DNA of 64,000 nt. Origin: Acrocarpospora catenulata. GTDB taxonomy: Bacteria; Actinomycetota; Actinomycetes; Streptosporangiales; Streptosporangiaceae. This document shows positions 9,561 through 18,380 of this stretch, piece by piece (position 1 is the first letter of the stretch; the number at the start of each line of letters is the position of its first letter). The notes beneath the pieces are model-generated. The model saw only the letters and a program-made list of their open reading frames with translations, searched no databases and had not been told where the DNA came from. The stretch covers positions 108,060 to 172,059 of the forward strand of contig NZ_JAHCST010000016.1 in the NCBI RefSeq assembly GCF_018476525.1. Direction: 5' to 3'. The position numbers and the translations under genes were made by a program.

Positions 9561-11084
9561 ATGGGCGAGTCCGCGAGCCCTCCCCCCGAGCCCGTCGCCG
9601 AGGCGGAGCGCATCACCAAGAGATACGGCGAGACCGTGGCGCTGGACCGCGCCCACATAAGGATCAGGCCAGGGGAGACCCACGCGCTCGTCGGGCGCAA
9701 CGGGGCGGGCAAGTCCACCCTGGTCTCCATCCTGACCGGACTGCAGGCGCCGGACGACGGTGAGATCCGCTTCTCCGGACGGCCCGCGCCCCGGTTGCCC
9801 GACCGGAACGCCTGGCGTGCGCGGGTCGCCTGCGTCTACCAGAAGACCACGATCATCCCCGAGCTGACCGTGGCCGAGAACCTGTACCTGAACCGGCACG
9901 ACCACAACGGCCTCGGCCTGGTCAGCTGGAAGAGCGTCTGGCGGAAGGCGGCCGAGCTTCTGGAGACCTGGTCGGTGGACGTGGACGTCCGCATGCCGGC
10001 CCGGGAGCTCGGGGTGGAACAACGGCAGTTCGTGGAGATCGCGAGGGCCCTGTCGTTCGGTGCGAGGTTCATCATCCTGGACGAGCCCACCGCGCAGCTC
10101 GACGGGGCGGCGATCGCCCGGCTGTTCGACCGGATGCGGGTGATGCGCGAGCAGGGGGTCACCTTCCTGTTCATCAGTCACCACCTTCAGGAGATCTACG
10201 AGATCTGTGACACCGTCACGGTCTTCCGCGACGCCCGTCACATCCTCACCGCCCCGGTCGCGCAGCTGCCACAGGGCGACCTGGTGGCGGCGATGACCGG
10301 TGAGGCGGCCGGGCTGCGGGACAGGCGCGTCCGCCCCGCCGTCCCGGCGGAGGCTCCCGTCGTCCTGGACGTCCGCGAGCTGAACGACGGCGAGGTCTAC
10401 CGCGACGTGAACCTGCGGGTGCGCGCCGGAGAGATCGTCGGGCTGGCCGGCCTCGGCGGAAGCGGGAAGACGGAGCTGGCCGAGACCATCGTGGGGCTGC
10501 GGGCCCCCCGTGCGGGCACGGTCGAGGTCGCCGGGCATCGCCCGCGAGCCGGCAGCGTGCCCGACTCGCTGGCGGCGGGTGTGGGATTCGTCCCCCGGGA
10601 CCGTCACCACCAGGGGCTCGTCCCGCTGATGTCGATCGCCGACAACGTCACGATGACCGTTCCCGAGCGCCTCGGCTCGGCCGGTTTCGTCAGCAACCGC
10701 CGCAGGGACGGGCTCGCCCACGAGATGATCACCAATCTGGCGATCAAGACCCCCGGCCCGGACCTGCCGGTCACGGGCCTGTCCGGAGGCAACCAGCAGA
10801 AGGTCGTGATGGCCAGAGCCCTGGCCGGCGATCCCCGGCTCCTGGTCCTGATCACCCCGAGCGCCGGGGTCGACGTCCGGTCCAAGGAGTTTCTGCTCGG
10901 CAAGGTCGAGGAGATCGCCGAGAACGGGACCGGTGTCGTGATCGCCTCCGACGAACTGGACGATCTGCGGCTGTGCGACCGGGTGCTGGTGATGTTCCGT
11001 GGCCGCGTGACCGCGGAACTGGCCGCCGGATGGCACGACCACGAGATGGTGGCCGCCATGGAAGGAGTCGACCTCGATGCCTGA
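9561..11084 (+). CDS. Sugar ABC transporter ATPase, two nucleotide-binding domains (RbsA/MglA-like)
   Basis: About 507 residues with two ABC domains in tandem. The first has an intact Walker A (GRNGAGKS), signature region (LGVEQRQFVEIARAL) and Walker B (FIILDEPT). The second has GGSGKTE, a canonical signature LSGGNQQKVVMARAL, but a degenerate Walker B reading LLVLITPSAGVDV where the family has LDEPT. The Asp-Glu pair of the second site is therefore missing. The start is either the GTG at 9555 or the ATG at 9561; the latter is better spaced from GAGAGGG. Its last codons overlap the permease start. Confidence 0.9.
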   Translation: MGESASPPPEPVAEAERITKRYGETVALDRAHIRIRPGETHALVGRNGAGKSTLVSILTGLQAPDDGEIRFSGRPAPRLPDRNAWRARVACVYQKTTIIPELTVAENLYLNRHDHNGLGLVSWKSVWRKAAELLETWSVDVDVRMPARELGVEQRQFVEIARALSFGARFIILDEPTAQLDGAAIARLFDRMRVMREQGVTFLFISHHLQEIYEICDTVTVFRDARHILTAPVAQLPQGDLVAAMTGEAAGLRDRRVRPAVPAEAPVVLDVRELNDGEVYRDVNLRVRAGEIVGLAGLGGSGKTELAETIVGLRAPRAGTVEVAGHRPRAGSVPDSLAAGVGFVPRDRHHQGLVPLMSIADNVTMTVPERLGSAGFVSNRRRDGLAHEMITNLAIKTPGPDLPVTGLSGGNQQKVVMARALAGDPRLLVLITPSAGVDVRSKEFLLGKVEEIAENGTGVVIASDELDDLRLCDRVLVMFRGRVTAELAAGWHDHEMVAAMEGVDLDA

Positions 11085-12138
11085 GACCACCTCCGCTCCC
11101 ACCGGCTCCCCGCCCACCGGTGCGGGGCGCCCGCCCGGCACCCCGGCGTCGAAGGGCCCGGAGCGACAGCGGACCGGGCTCCGCCTGGCACGGTTGCGGG
11201 ACTTCGCGCTCGTCCCGGCGATCATCGTGATCGCGATCGTCGGGCAGATCGTCCACCCGATCTTCCTGCAGGCCGACAACGTGATCAACATCCTGCAGAC
11301 CATGTCCGAGATCTCGTTGCTCGTCCTCGCCCAGGCGCTCGTGCTGATCGCCGGCAAGATGGACCTGTCGCTGGAGTCCACCTTCGGCCTCGCGCCCGGA
11401 GTGGCCGCCTGGCTGACCGTCGCGGTCGGGACAGGGGCCGGGCTCGGGCTGCTGCCCGGCGTGTGGGCCATCCCGATCACCCTGGCCGTCGGGGTGCTGA
11501 TCGGCGTGGTGAACGCGCTGTTCATCGTCCGCTTCGGGCTCAACGGCTTCATCGTCACCCTGGGCATGCTCATCGTGCTGCGCGGCCTGCTCACCGGCAT
11601 CTCCGGCGGGCAGACCTTCTTCAACCTCCCCTCGTCCATGACCTACCTGGGCTCGGCGATGTGGTTCGGGGTTCCCGCGTCGATCTGGATCTGCCTGCTG
11701 CTGTTCGCGGCGGGTGTCGTGATCATGGGCTATACCCGGTTCGGCCGCGCGCTCTACGCGATCGGCGGCAATGTCGACGCGGCCAAGGCCGCGGGCATCC
11801 GCACCGACCGGGTGCTGTGGATCACGTTGATCGCCGCGAGCACGCTCGCGGCGATCGGCGGCCTGCTGCTGACCGGCCGTCTCGCGTCCGTCGCGGCCGC
11901 GCAGGGCGACGGGGCGATTTTCACGGTGTTCGCCGCCGCCGTCATCGGCGGGGTCAGCCTCAACGGCGGCAAGGGTACGGTGTTCGGCGCGTTCACCGGC
12001 ATCCTGCTGCTCTACATGATCCAGAACGTCCTCACCCTCGCCGGCGTGCCGGCCCAGTGGATCCAGGCGCTCAACGGGGCGATCATCCTCACCGCCCTCG
12101 CCCTCTCCCGGCTCACCGGCGGCAGGACGCAGGAATGA
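11077..12138 (+). CDS. Sugar ABC transporter permease (RbsC-like)
   Basis: A 353-residue membrane protein overlapping the ATPase gene by 8 bases. A 45-residue Pro-rich cytoplasmic leader precedes 8-10 hydrophobic segments. Family motifs include ALVLIAGKMDLS, NGFIVTLGML, AIGGNVDAAKAAGI and GGVSLNGGKGT, typical of BPD_transp_2 permeases for pentoses and deoxyhexoses. It is the last gene of the importer and ends 34 bases from the convergent larE gene. Confidence 0.9.
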   Translation: MPETTSAPTGSPPTGAGRPPGTPASKGPERQRTGLRLARLRDFALVPAIIVIAIVGQIVHPIFLQADNVINILQTMSEISLLVLAQALVLIAGKMDLSLESTFGLAPGVAAWLTVAVGTGAGLGLLPGVWAIPITLAVGVLIGVVNALFIVRFGLNGFIVTLGMLIVLRGLLTGISGGQTFFNLPSSMTYLGSAMWFGVPASIWICLLLFAAGVVIMGYTRFGRALYAIGGNVDAAKAAGIRTDRVLWITLIAASTLAAIGGLLLTGRLASVAAAQGDGAIFTVFAAAVIGGVSLNGGKGTVFGAFTGILLLYMIQNVLTLAGVPAQWIQALNGAIILTALALSRLTGGRTQE

Positions 12139-12172
12139 CGATGACGCCCCCGGGAGGTTCGCGCCTGGGCGC

Positions 12173-13012
12173 CTAAGAGGGCAGTAGCGGCAGCAGCGCG
12201 TTGAGGCGCCCGGACGCGAACCCGGAAAGATCCACGGAGCAGAAGGTGAAGCCGGCGTCGCGGACGGCGGCCTCGACCCGCTCGCGCAGCTCCGTGACGC
12301 GGGAGATCTCGGCCTTCGGGACCTCGATCCGGGCGAGCGTGCCGTCGGCGTGCGCACGCACCCGGCAAACCGGGAAGCCGAGGTCACGCAGCGCGGCCTC
12401 GGCGGCCTCGACCTTGCCCAGCACCTCCGGTGTGACCGGATCGCCGTAGCTCACCCGCGAGGCGAGGCAGGGCGCGGCGGGCTTGTCGGCGGTGATCAGG
12501 CCGAGCTCCCTGCTGATCGCTCGCACGTCGGCCTTGGTCAGCCCGGCGTCCACCAGCGGCGCGATGGCCCCGCGCTCGGCCGCGGCCCGCTGCCCGGGCC
12601 GGTGGTCGCCGAGGTCGTCGAGGTTGGTGCCCAGGGCGATTCTCGCGCCCAGGGCGGTCGCCAGCGGGGTCAGCGCGTCGAACAGCGCCGACTTGCAGTG
12701 ATAGCAACGATCCGACCCGTTGGCGGTGTATTCGGGCCGCTCCGCCTCGTCGGTGCACACCTCGATGTGGGCCAGGCCGTGGGCGCGGGCGAAGGCGCGG
12801 GCGGCGGATCGTTCGGCCGCGGCCAGGCTCGGGGAGACCGCGGTGACCGACAACGCCCGGGCGCCGAGAGCCTGGCCGGCGGCGAAGGCGAGCAGGGCCG
12901 AGTCGGCGCCGCCGGAGTAGGCGACGACGACGGCGCCCTCTCCGCGCAGCCGGGCCGTCAGCCGGTCCATGGCCTGGCCCGCGGCGTGCACGCGGCGGAG
13001 GGGATCACTCAC
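12173..13012 (-). CDS. larE: LarE-type sulfur transferase for nickel-pincer cofactor
   Basis: The 279-residue protein has an N-type PP-loop ATPase motif SGGADS at 33-38, which activates the substrate carboxylate by adenylation. LarE converts the biscarboxylated nucleotide made by LarB into its bisthiocarboxylate. Three cysteines stand out: C103 and C106 in DRCYHCK, and C182 in PCLASRV. LarE proteins with only the last cysteine sacrifice its sulfur. Those with three cysteines are known to bind a 4Fe-4S cluster and act catalytically, and this protein has the latter pattern. The GTG start overlaps the end of the gntR gene by 8 bases, so it is translationally coupled to fucD-gntR. Confidence 0.9.
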   Translation of the reverse strand: MSDPLRRVHAAGQAMDRLTARLRGEGAVVVAYSGGADSALLAFAAGQALGARALSVTAVSPSLAAAERSAARAFARAHGLAHIEVCTDEAERPEYTANGSDRCYHCKSALFDALTPLATALGARIALGTNLDDLGDHRPGQRAAAERGAIAPLVDAGLTKADVRAISRELGLITADKPAAPCLASRVSYGDPVTPEVLGKVEAAEAALRDLGFPVCRVRAHADGTLARIEVPKAEISRVTELRERVEAAVRDAGFTFCSVDLSGFASGRLNALLPLLPS

Positions 13013-13715
13013 GGTCGGCGTCTCCGAAGGAGCGTGAGCCGGTCAGGCTCTCCTCGACGCCGAGGACGTGCATGGCGGCGTGGATGCGGGCCCGATCGGC
13101 GTCCCGCGCCAGCAGGGCGCGGTAGACGGCGCGGTGCTCGGCGAGGGTGCGTTGCACCGCCTCGGGGTCGGTCATGCCTCGCCAGATCCTGGCCCGGACC
13201 GTGCGGCCGGACATGTTCTGGATGACGGCGGCCAGCACGGCGTTGCCGCAATGGGAGGTGATCAACGAGTGGAAGTCCTGGTCGAGGGCGACGAGCTGGC
13301 CGTGGTCGATTTCGGACTGCGCGGCGAGTCCTTCGGCCTCGTCGAGCAGTTTTCCCAGGACGACGAGATCGTCATCGGGGATGCGGGCGGCGGCCAGCGC
13401 CGTCGCCTCGGCCTCCAGAATCCTGCGCACGTGCAGGAACTCACCCGTTCCCGCGTGCAGGTGGATGTCGGCGACGAAGCTCATGCCGTCGAGCAGCAGA
13501 GCGGGGGAGAGGCTGGTGACATAGGTTCCGTCGCCCTGACGGGTCTGCAGGACCCGCATGGCGATCAGCGCGCGGACGGCCTCACGCAGGGTGCTGCGGG
13601 CGATGCCGAGCTGTTCGGCCAGGCCCTTCTCGACAGGAAGCTTCTGGCCCGGGCGGAACTCGCCATCGATGATCATCTGCTTGATCGTGTCGATGGCGTT
13701 CTCAATGACGCCCAC
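13005..13715 (-). CDS. GntR-family (FadR subfamily) regulator in the fucD-larE operon
   Basis: The protein has 236 residues. The GTG at 13715 has GGGGAGG 5 bases upstream and lies one base after the fucD stop (TGAGGTG), which decides the start over an ATG 24 bases earlier. A winged helix-turn-helix occupies about 1-70 (FRPGQKLPVEKGLAEQLGIA), then an FCD ligand domain with DQDFHSLITSHCGN. It is a close paralogue of the regulator at 7463-8176. Lying between fucD and larE, it is likely a local regulator of the fuconate and Lar genes, probably responding to a sugar acid. Confidence 0.9.
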   Translation of the reverse strand: MGVIENAIDTIKQMIIDGEFRPGQKLPVEKGLAEQLGIARSTLREAVRALIAMRVLQTRQGDGTYVTSLSPALLLDGMSFVADIHLHAGTGEFLHVRRILEAEATALAAARIPDDDLVVLGKLLDEAEGLAAQSEIDHGQLVALDQDFHSLITSHCGNAVLAAVIQNMSGRTVRARIWRGMTDPEAVQRTLAEHRAVYRALLARDADRARIHAAMHVLGVEESLTGSRSFGDADRE

Positions 13716-13716
13716 C

Positions 13717-15009
13717 TCAACCTCCCCACCGCAGACCATCAGGGTAGCGGTAGTCGGCGACGGAGCCGGCGTGCATGCGGGCGCTGTAGCCCGGCGCGTC
13801 GGGAAGGCGGTAGCGCCCGCGCTCCACCCGGACCGGGTCGGTGAAGTGATCGTGCAGGTGGTCGACGTACTCCAGGACCCGTCCTTCAAGGCTGCCGCTC
13901 ACGCAGACGTAGTCGATCACCGACAGGTGCTGGACGATCTCGCACAGGCCCACGCCTCCGGCGTGCGGGCACACCGGCACGCCGAACTTCGCCGCCATGA
14001 GCAGGACGGGGATGATCTCATTGACCGAGGCCAGCCGGCAGGAGTCGATCTGGCAGAAGTCGATCGCCCCCGCCTGCAGAAGCTGCTTGAACATCACCCT
14101 GTTGTGGCAGTGCTCTCCGGTGGCCACCCCGACGGGGGCCACCACCTTGCGGATGGCGGCGTGGCCCAGCACGTCGTCCGGGCTCGTCGGTTCCTCGATC
14201 CACAGCGGCTCGTACACCGCCAGCCGGTTCACCCAGGCGATGGCCTCCGGCACGTCCCACACCTGGTTGGCGTCGATCATGAGGTTCCGGTGGCCGAGTT
14301 CCTCCCGCGCGATCGCCAGCCGCCGCAGATCGTCTTCGATGTTCGCACCGACCTTGAGTTTGACGTGCGTCCAGTCGTCGGCGACCGCCTCCCGGAGCAG
14401 ACGCCGCAGCTTGTCGTCGTCGTAGCCCAGCCAGCCTGGCGAGGTGGTGTACGCGGGATAGCCGTACTCGGCCAGCTCGGCGACGCGTTGCTCGCGTGTC
14501 GGGTGGAGTCGCGCGAGCATCTCCACGGCCTCGGCGGGGGTGAGCACGTCGGACAGATAGCGGAAGTCGCAGGCCGCGACGATGTCCTCCGGCGACATGT
14601 CCGCCACCAGGCGCCACAGCGGCTTGCCCGCGCGGCGGGCGGCCAGGTCCCAGGCGGCGTTCAGCACCGCGGCCGCCGCCAGGTGCACCACCCCCTTCTC
14701 CGGCCCCAGCCAGCGCATCTGGCTGTCCGCCATGATCTCCTTGTAGAGGCCGCCCAGGTCGGCGGCCAGCTCGTCCACGTCCCGGCCCGCCAGGCGCGCC
14801 CCGATCTGCCGGGCGGCCGTCACACACAGGTCGTTGCCGCGTCCGATCGTGAACGTCAGGCCGTACCCCGCCAGGTCGTCGTCATCGGTCGCGAGGATCA
14901 CGTAGGCGGCGGAGTAGTCGCCGTCCGGGTTCATCGCGTCGGAGCCGTCGAGAGTGGCGGAGGTCGGGAACCTGACGTCGATCACGTCCACGGAGGTGAT
15001 CGACGACAA
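13717..15009 (-). CDS. fucD: L-fuconate dehydratase-like enolase-superfamily enzyme
   Basis: The protein has 430 residues from a TTG at 15009, chosen because GGAG lies 5 bases upstream and it gives the family length. The enolase-superfamily barrel is intact: KLK at 217-219 (base), metal ligands in LMIDANQ (D246), WIEEPTS (E272 or E273) and ATGEHC (E299), and a His in VCPHAGG. The order and spacing match characterised L-fuconate dehydratases, which make 2-keto-3-deoxy-L-fuconate. It begins a three-gene unit with gntR and larE and is divergent from larABC. The other enzymes of the oxidative fucose route (fucose dehydrogenase, lactonase, later steps) are not in this window. Confidence 0.88.
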   Translation of the reverse strand: MSSITSVDVIDVRFPTSATLDGSDAMNPDGDYSAAYVILATDDDDLAGYGLTFTIGRGNDLCVTAARQIGARLAGRDVDELAADLGGLYKEIMADSQMRWLGPEKGVVHLAAAAVLNAAWDLAARRAGKPLWRLVADMSPEDIVAACDFRYLSDVLTPAEAVEMLARLHPTREQRVAELAEYGYPAYTTSPGWLGYDDDKLRRLLREAVADDWTHVKLKVGANIEDDLRRLAIAREELGHRNLMIDANQVWDVPEAIAWVNRLAVYEPLWIEEPTSPDDVLGHAAIRKVVAPVGVATGEHCHNRVMFKQLLQAGAIDFCQIDSCRLASVNEIIPVLLMAAKFGVPVCPHAGGVGLCEIVQHLSVIDYVCVSGSLEGRVLEYVDHLHDHFTDPVRVERGRYRLPDAPGYSARMHAGSVADYRYPDGLRWGG

Positions 15010-15236
15010 TGTAACTCCAATTGATCCGATGAATATGGTACGAACGGTAGGGCCAGGTCCAGCTGACGTCAAGAAATTCAGCAGCCAGTACTAGCTCCCC
15101 CTTTACCTTAACCCGATGAATCTGGCAGGCTCGGTGCAGAACAAGGCGGGTATGCCGGAAGAGGGGACGGACGTGAAGCTCTCTGACCGGGGACGTCGAC
15201 GGCGTGCTCCGCGCCGGCCGAGACGGGAACGGCGCC
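15010..15236. promoter_or_regulatory. Divergent promoter region fucD / larA
   Basis: A 227-base gap between divergent genes, with a lower-GC stretch at about 15005-15125. It should contain promoters for both operons and a site for the GntR regulator. The best candidate is the region around ATATGGTACGAACG at 15032-15045; no perfect palindrome is seen. Confidence 0.45.
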
Positions 15237-16493
15237 ATGCTGGTTGACCTCGCCTACGGCGCCGACGGGCTTGCCGTGGACCTCCCAGGCGACCGCACCA
15301 CCGTGATCGCCCCGGTAGACCGGCCCGCCGTACCCGACGAGGCGGCCGAGCTACGGCGTGCCCTCCGCGAGCCGATCGCGGGCGTGCCGCTGCGCGAAAG
15401 GGTGCGGCCCGGCCAGACGGTCGCCATCTCCGCCTGCGACGGAACCCGCCCACAGCCCAGGCACCTCATGATCCCGGCGATTTTGGAAGAGCTGGACGGG
15501 GTGGTGCGCCTGGACGACACCGTCATCCTGGTCGCCACCGGCACGCACCGCGGCAACACCGAGGCCGAACTGCGCGCCATGTTCGGCGACCAGGTCGTGG
15601 ACGCCGTGCGGATCGTCAACCACGACGCGCGCGACCCGTCATCCCTGCGCTGGATGGGACGCCACGGCAGAGACGTCCCCGTCTGGCTCAATCGCGAGTG
15701 GACCGACGCCGACGTGCGCATCACCACCGGTTTCGTGGAGCCCCACTTCTTCGCCGGATTCTCGGGCGGGCCGAAGCTGGTCGCGCCCGGGCTCGCCGCC
15801 CTGGAGACCACGCTCACCCTCCACGACGCGGCCCGGATCGGGGACCCCAGAGCCACCTGGGGAGTCATCGACGGCAATCCGGTCCACGACGACGTCCGGG
15901 CCATCGCCGCCGCGACCGGCGTCACCTTCTCCCTCGACGTGGTGCTCAACCGCGAGCAGCGGATCGTCCGGGCCTTCGGCGGTGACCTGTTCCCGATGCA
16001 CGCCGCGGCCACGGACGCGGCGCGCGCCACGGCGATGCGGCAGGTCGCCGAGCCGTTCGACGTGGTGGTCACCACCAACGCGGGCTTCCCGCTCGACCAG
16101 AATCTCTATCAGTCGGTGAAGGGCATGAGCGCGGCCGCCCAGATCGTGCGGCCCGGCGGGACGATCTTCTGCGCCGCCGAGTGCCGGGACGGCTTTCCCG
16201 ACCACGGTTGCTACCGGGACGTGCTCACCTCCGCCGCCTCGCCCGACGCGTTGTTCGAGGAGATCTCCCGGCGTTCGGTGACCGTGCCCGACCAGTGGCA
16301 GGTGCAGATCCAGGCCCGCATCCAGCGGACCGCCCGGGTGATCATGCACACCTCGTACCTGGACGACGCCGAGCTCGCCGCGGCGCACCTGGAGCAGACC
16401 GGCGACATCGCGGCCGCCGTTCGCGCCCTGCCCGGCCGGGTGTGCGTCCTGCCGGAGGGCCCCATGACCATCCCCTACCTCGCCCGGGAGTGA
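15237..16493 (+). CDS. larA: LarA-family nickel-pincer 2-hydroxyacid racemase/epimerase
   Basis: The 418-residue protein has the LarA catalytic set: H104 in TGTHRGNT, H170 and the pincer-binding lysine K180 in EPHFFAGFSGGPK, H196 in TLHDA, plus D68 and R71 in DGTRP. From memory of the family, each lies four residues before its Lactobacillus plantarum LarA counterpart (H108, H174, K184, H200, D72, R75), so the active site is complete. The family interconverts 2-hydroxyacid stereoisomers, lactate being the classic substrate; homologues act on others. The ATG at 15237 fits the family N-terminus better than the GTG at 15204. It is the first gene of larABC, opposite L-fuconate dehydratase, so it may act on L-lactate or directly on an aldonate. 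Confidence 0.88.
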   Translation: MLVDLAYGADGLAVDLPGDRTTVIAPVDRPAVPDEAAELRRALREPIAGVPLRERVRPGQTVAISACDGTRPQPRHLMIPAILEELDGVVRLDDTVILVATGTHRGNTEAELRAMFGDQVVDAVRIVNHDARDPSSLRWMGRHGRDVPVWLNREWTDADVRITTGFVEPHFFAGFSGGPKLVAPGLAALETTLTLHDAARIGDPRATWGVIDGNPVHDDVRAIAAATGVTFSLDVVLNREQRIVRAFGGDLFPMHAAATDAARATAMRQVAEPFDVVVTTNAGFPLDQNLYQSVKGMSAAAQIVRPGGTIFCAAECRDGFPDHGCYRDVLTSAASPDALFEEISRRSVTVPDQWQVQIQARIQRTARVIMHTSYLDDAELAAAHLEQTGDIAAAVRALPGRVCVLPEGPMTIPYLARE

Positions 16494-16539
16494 CCATGCT
16501 CCGCCGTCCCCGCAACCTGTCGCCGACCGTCATTTCCCG

Positions 16540-17205
16540 ATGAGCGGTTCGCTGGATCTCGGGTACGCCCGGGTCGACCTCGACCGGGAGACACGTCAGG
16601 GCCTGCCGGAGATCGTGTACGGCCCCGGCAAACAGGTAACCGAGATCGCCGGAATCGTCACCGCCCTGACCGACCGGAACACCGGCCCTGTCCTGGTGAC
16701 CAGGATCGAGCCGCGCCCCGCCGTGACGCTGATGGAGCTCGTACCCGGCGCGGGCTACGACCAGGACGCCCGGCTCCTGGTCTGGCGGCCCGCGCAGCCG
16801 ATCGGGCACACCGTGGCCGTGGTCACGGCCGGCACCGCGGACGGCCCGGTGGCGGCCGAGGCCACCGCCGTGGCTTCCGCACTCGGCCTGCGGACGGTGT
16901 CGATCAGGGACGTGGGAGTGGCCGGTCTGCACCGCCTGCTCGCCTGCGTCACGGACCTGCGCGCCGCCGACAGCGTGATCGTCATCGCCGGCATGGAGGG
17001 TGCGCTGGCCAGCGTCGTCGGCGGCCTGGTCGAGACGCCGGTGATCGCAGTGCCCACCTCCACCGGCTACGGCGCCGCGCTGGAAGGCGTCACGGCCCTG
17101 CTGGCGATGCTCGCCTCCTGCGCGGCGGGAATCACCGTGGTCAACATCGACTCCGGATTCGGCGCCGCGCTCGCCGCCTACCGCCTCACCAGGAGGACCC
17201 GGTGA
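16540..17205 (+). CDS. larB: LarB, nicotinate mononucleotide-type carboxylase/hydrolase of pincer cofactor synthesis
   Basis: A 221-residue protein of the LarB (AIR carboxylase-like, PurE-related) family. Recognisable stretches are VTAGTADGPVAAEA, the DVGVAGLHRLL helix, IVIAGMEGALASVVGGL and the loop VPTSTGYG. LarB carboxylates and hydrolyses nicotinic acid adenine dinucleotide, giving the biscarboxylated mononucleotide that LarE thiolates. It lies 46 bases after larA and its TGA overlaps the larC GTG. Confidence 0.9.
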   Translation: MSGSLDLGYARVDLDRETRQGLPEIVYGPGKQVTEIAGIVTALTDRNTGPVLVTRIEPRPAVTLMELVPGAGYDQDARLLVWRPAQPIGHTVAVVTAGTADGPVAAEATAVASALGLRTVSIRDVGVAGLHRLLACVTDLRAADSVIVIAGMEGALASVVGGLVETPVIAVPTSTGYGAALEGVTALLAMLASCAAGITVVNIDSGFGAALAAYRLTRRTR

Positions 17206-18317
17206 TCCTCTACCTGAATCCGTTCACCGGCCTGGCCGGCGACATGCTGCTCGGAGCGCTTCTGGACGCCGGCGCCTCCATCGACGTGGTGCGCCGGGCC
17301 GTCACCGCGACCGGCCTGACCGGATGGCGGCTGGACGCCAAACGGGTGAGGACCGGTCCGCTGACCGCGACCCGGATCCAGATCGAGGTCGACGACGACG
17401 CCACCCGCCGCCCCGCCGCGGTGCTGATCGAGATGGCGGCCCGGAGCGGCCTCCCCGTCGCCGAGGCGGCACTGACCGCGATCGCCGAGGTCGAGGGCGC
17501 GCTGCACGGCGTACCGGCCGGCGAGGTGTGCCTGCACGAACTCGGCGGGCACGACACGCTGATCGACATCGTCGGCTGCGCCGCCGCGCTCCGCGATCTC
17601 GGCGTGACCCGGGTCCACTCGGCGGCGCTGCCGCTGGGCCGCGGCACCGTGCGGACCCGCCATGGCGTGCTCCCCGTACCGGCTCCCGCCACGCTCGCGC
17701 TGCTGTCCGGAGCGTCGGTACGTGGCGGCGCGGACGGGGAGGCGGTCACCCCGACCGGCGCGGCCCTGCTCCGCGCCGCCGGCGCGCGGTACGGCCCACC
17801 TCCAGAGATGGCCCTCCAGGCCACCGGATACGGTGCCGGCACCCGCGAGCTGGCGGACCGGCCCAACGTGACGGTGGCGATGCTCGGTACCCCGGCCGGA
17901 GAACAGAGCCACCAACTCGTCCTCTCCACCAACCTGGACGACGTGACCGGTGAGGTACTCGGGCACGTCATCGAACGTGCCCTGGCCGCGGGCGCCGCGG
18001 ACGCCTGGGTCACCCCGGCCGTCATGAAGAAGGGCCGCCCCGCCCACGTCCTGCACGTCCTGACCAACCCCGAACTGGCGGACCACCTCCAGGAGCTGAT
18101 CTTCTCGGAGACCGGCAGCCTGGGCCTGCGCCGCAGCGTGGTCGACAAGGTCGCGCTGCCCCGCGGCGTCGACACGGTCCGCCTGCACGGCCATGACGTA
18201 CGGATGAAGTACGGCCCATGGGGAGTCAAGCCCGAGCACGAGGACCTCGCGAGGCTCGCCGAGGCCACGGGCAGGCCACTCAGAGAGCTGGCACGAGCGG
18301 CTCTGGAGGCATGGTGA
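17202..18317 (+). CDS. larC: LarC, nickel-inserting cyclometallase of the pincer cofactor
   Basis: A 371-residue single-frame LarC. It opens with the family N-terminus NPFTGLAGDMLLGALLDAGA, has CLHELGGHDTLIDIVG in the first half, and the C-terminal domain with STNLDDVTGE and VMKKGRPAHVL. In Lactobacillus plantarum larC is split and read by frameshifting; here it is continuous. It installs Ni in the bisthiocarboxylated nucleotide. The GTG start overlaps the larB stop (GTGA), so the two are coupled. A strong hairpin follows its stop. Confidence 0.92.
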   Translation: MILYLNPFTGLAGDMLLGALLDAGASIDVVRRAVTATGLTGWRLDAKRVRTGPLTATRIQIEVDDDATRRPAAVLIEMAARSGLPVAEAALTAIAEVEGALHGVPAGEVCLHELGGHDTLIDIVGCAAALRDLGVTRVHSAALPLGRGTVRTRHGVLPVPAPATLALLSGASVRGGADGEAVTPTGAALLRAAGARYGPPPEMALQATGYGAGTRELADRPNVTVAMLGTPAGEQSHQLVLSTNLDDVTGEVLGHVIERALAAGAADAWVTPAVMKKGRPAHVLHVLTNPELADHLQELIFSETGSLGLRRSVVDKVALPRGVDTVRLHGHDVRMKYGPWGVKPEHEDLARLAEATGRPLRELARAALEAW

Positions 18318-18335
18318 GGGTGCTGCCGCTGGTTC

Positions 18336-18365
18336 CTTCGCCGGGGCGGTATCGCCCCGGCGAAG
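18336..18365. terminator. Strong bidirectional hairpin between larC and the CE1 gene
   Basis: A perfect 13-bp stem (CTTCGCCGGGGCG pairing with CGCCCCGGCGAAG) around a GTAT loop lies between two convergent genes, so it can serve both. Confidence 0.8.
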
Positions 18366-18380
18366 CTGCGAAGCGTAGGG

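Noticed and set aside
8514..11639. A 1041-codon open frame antisense to the importer genes
   Set aside because: High-GC codon bias makes antisense frames long. The plus-strand products are clear family members with ribosome sites, and the antisense translation has no domain.
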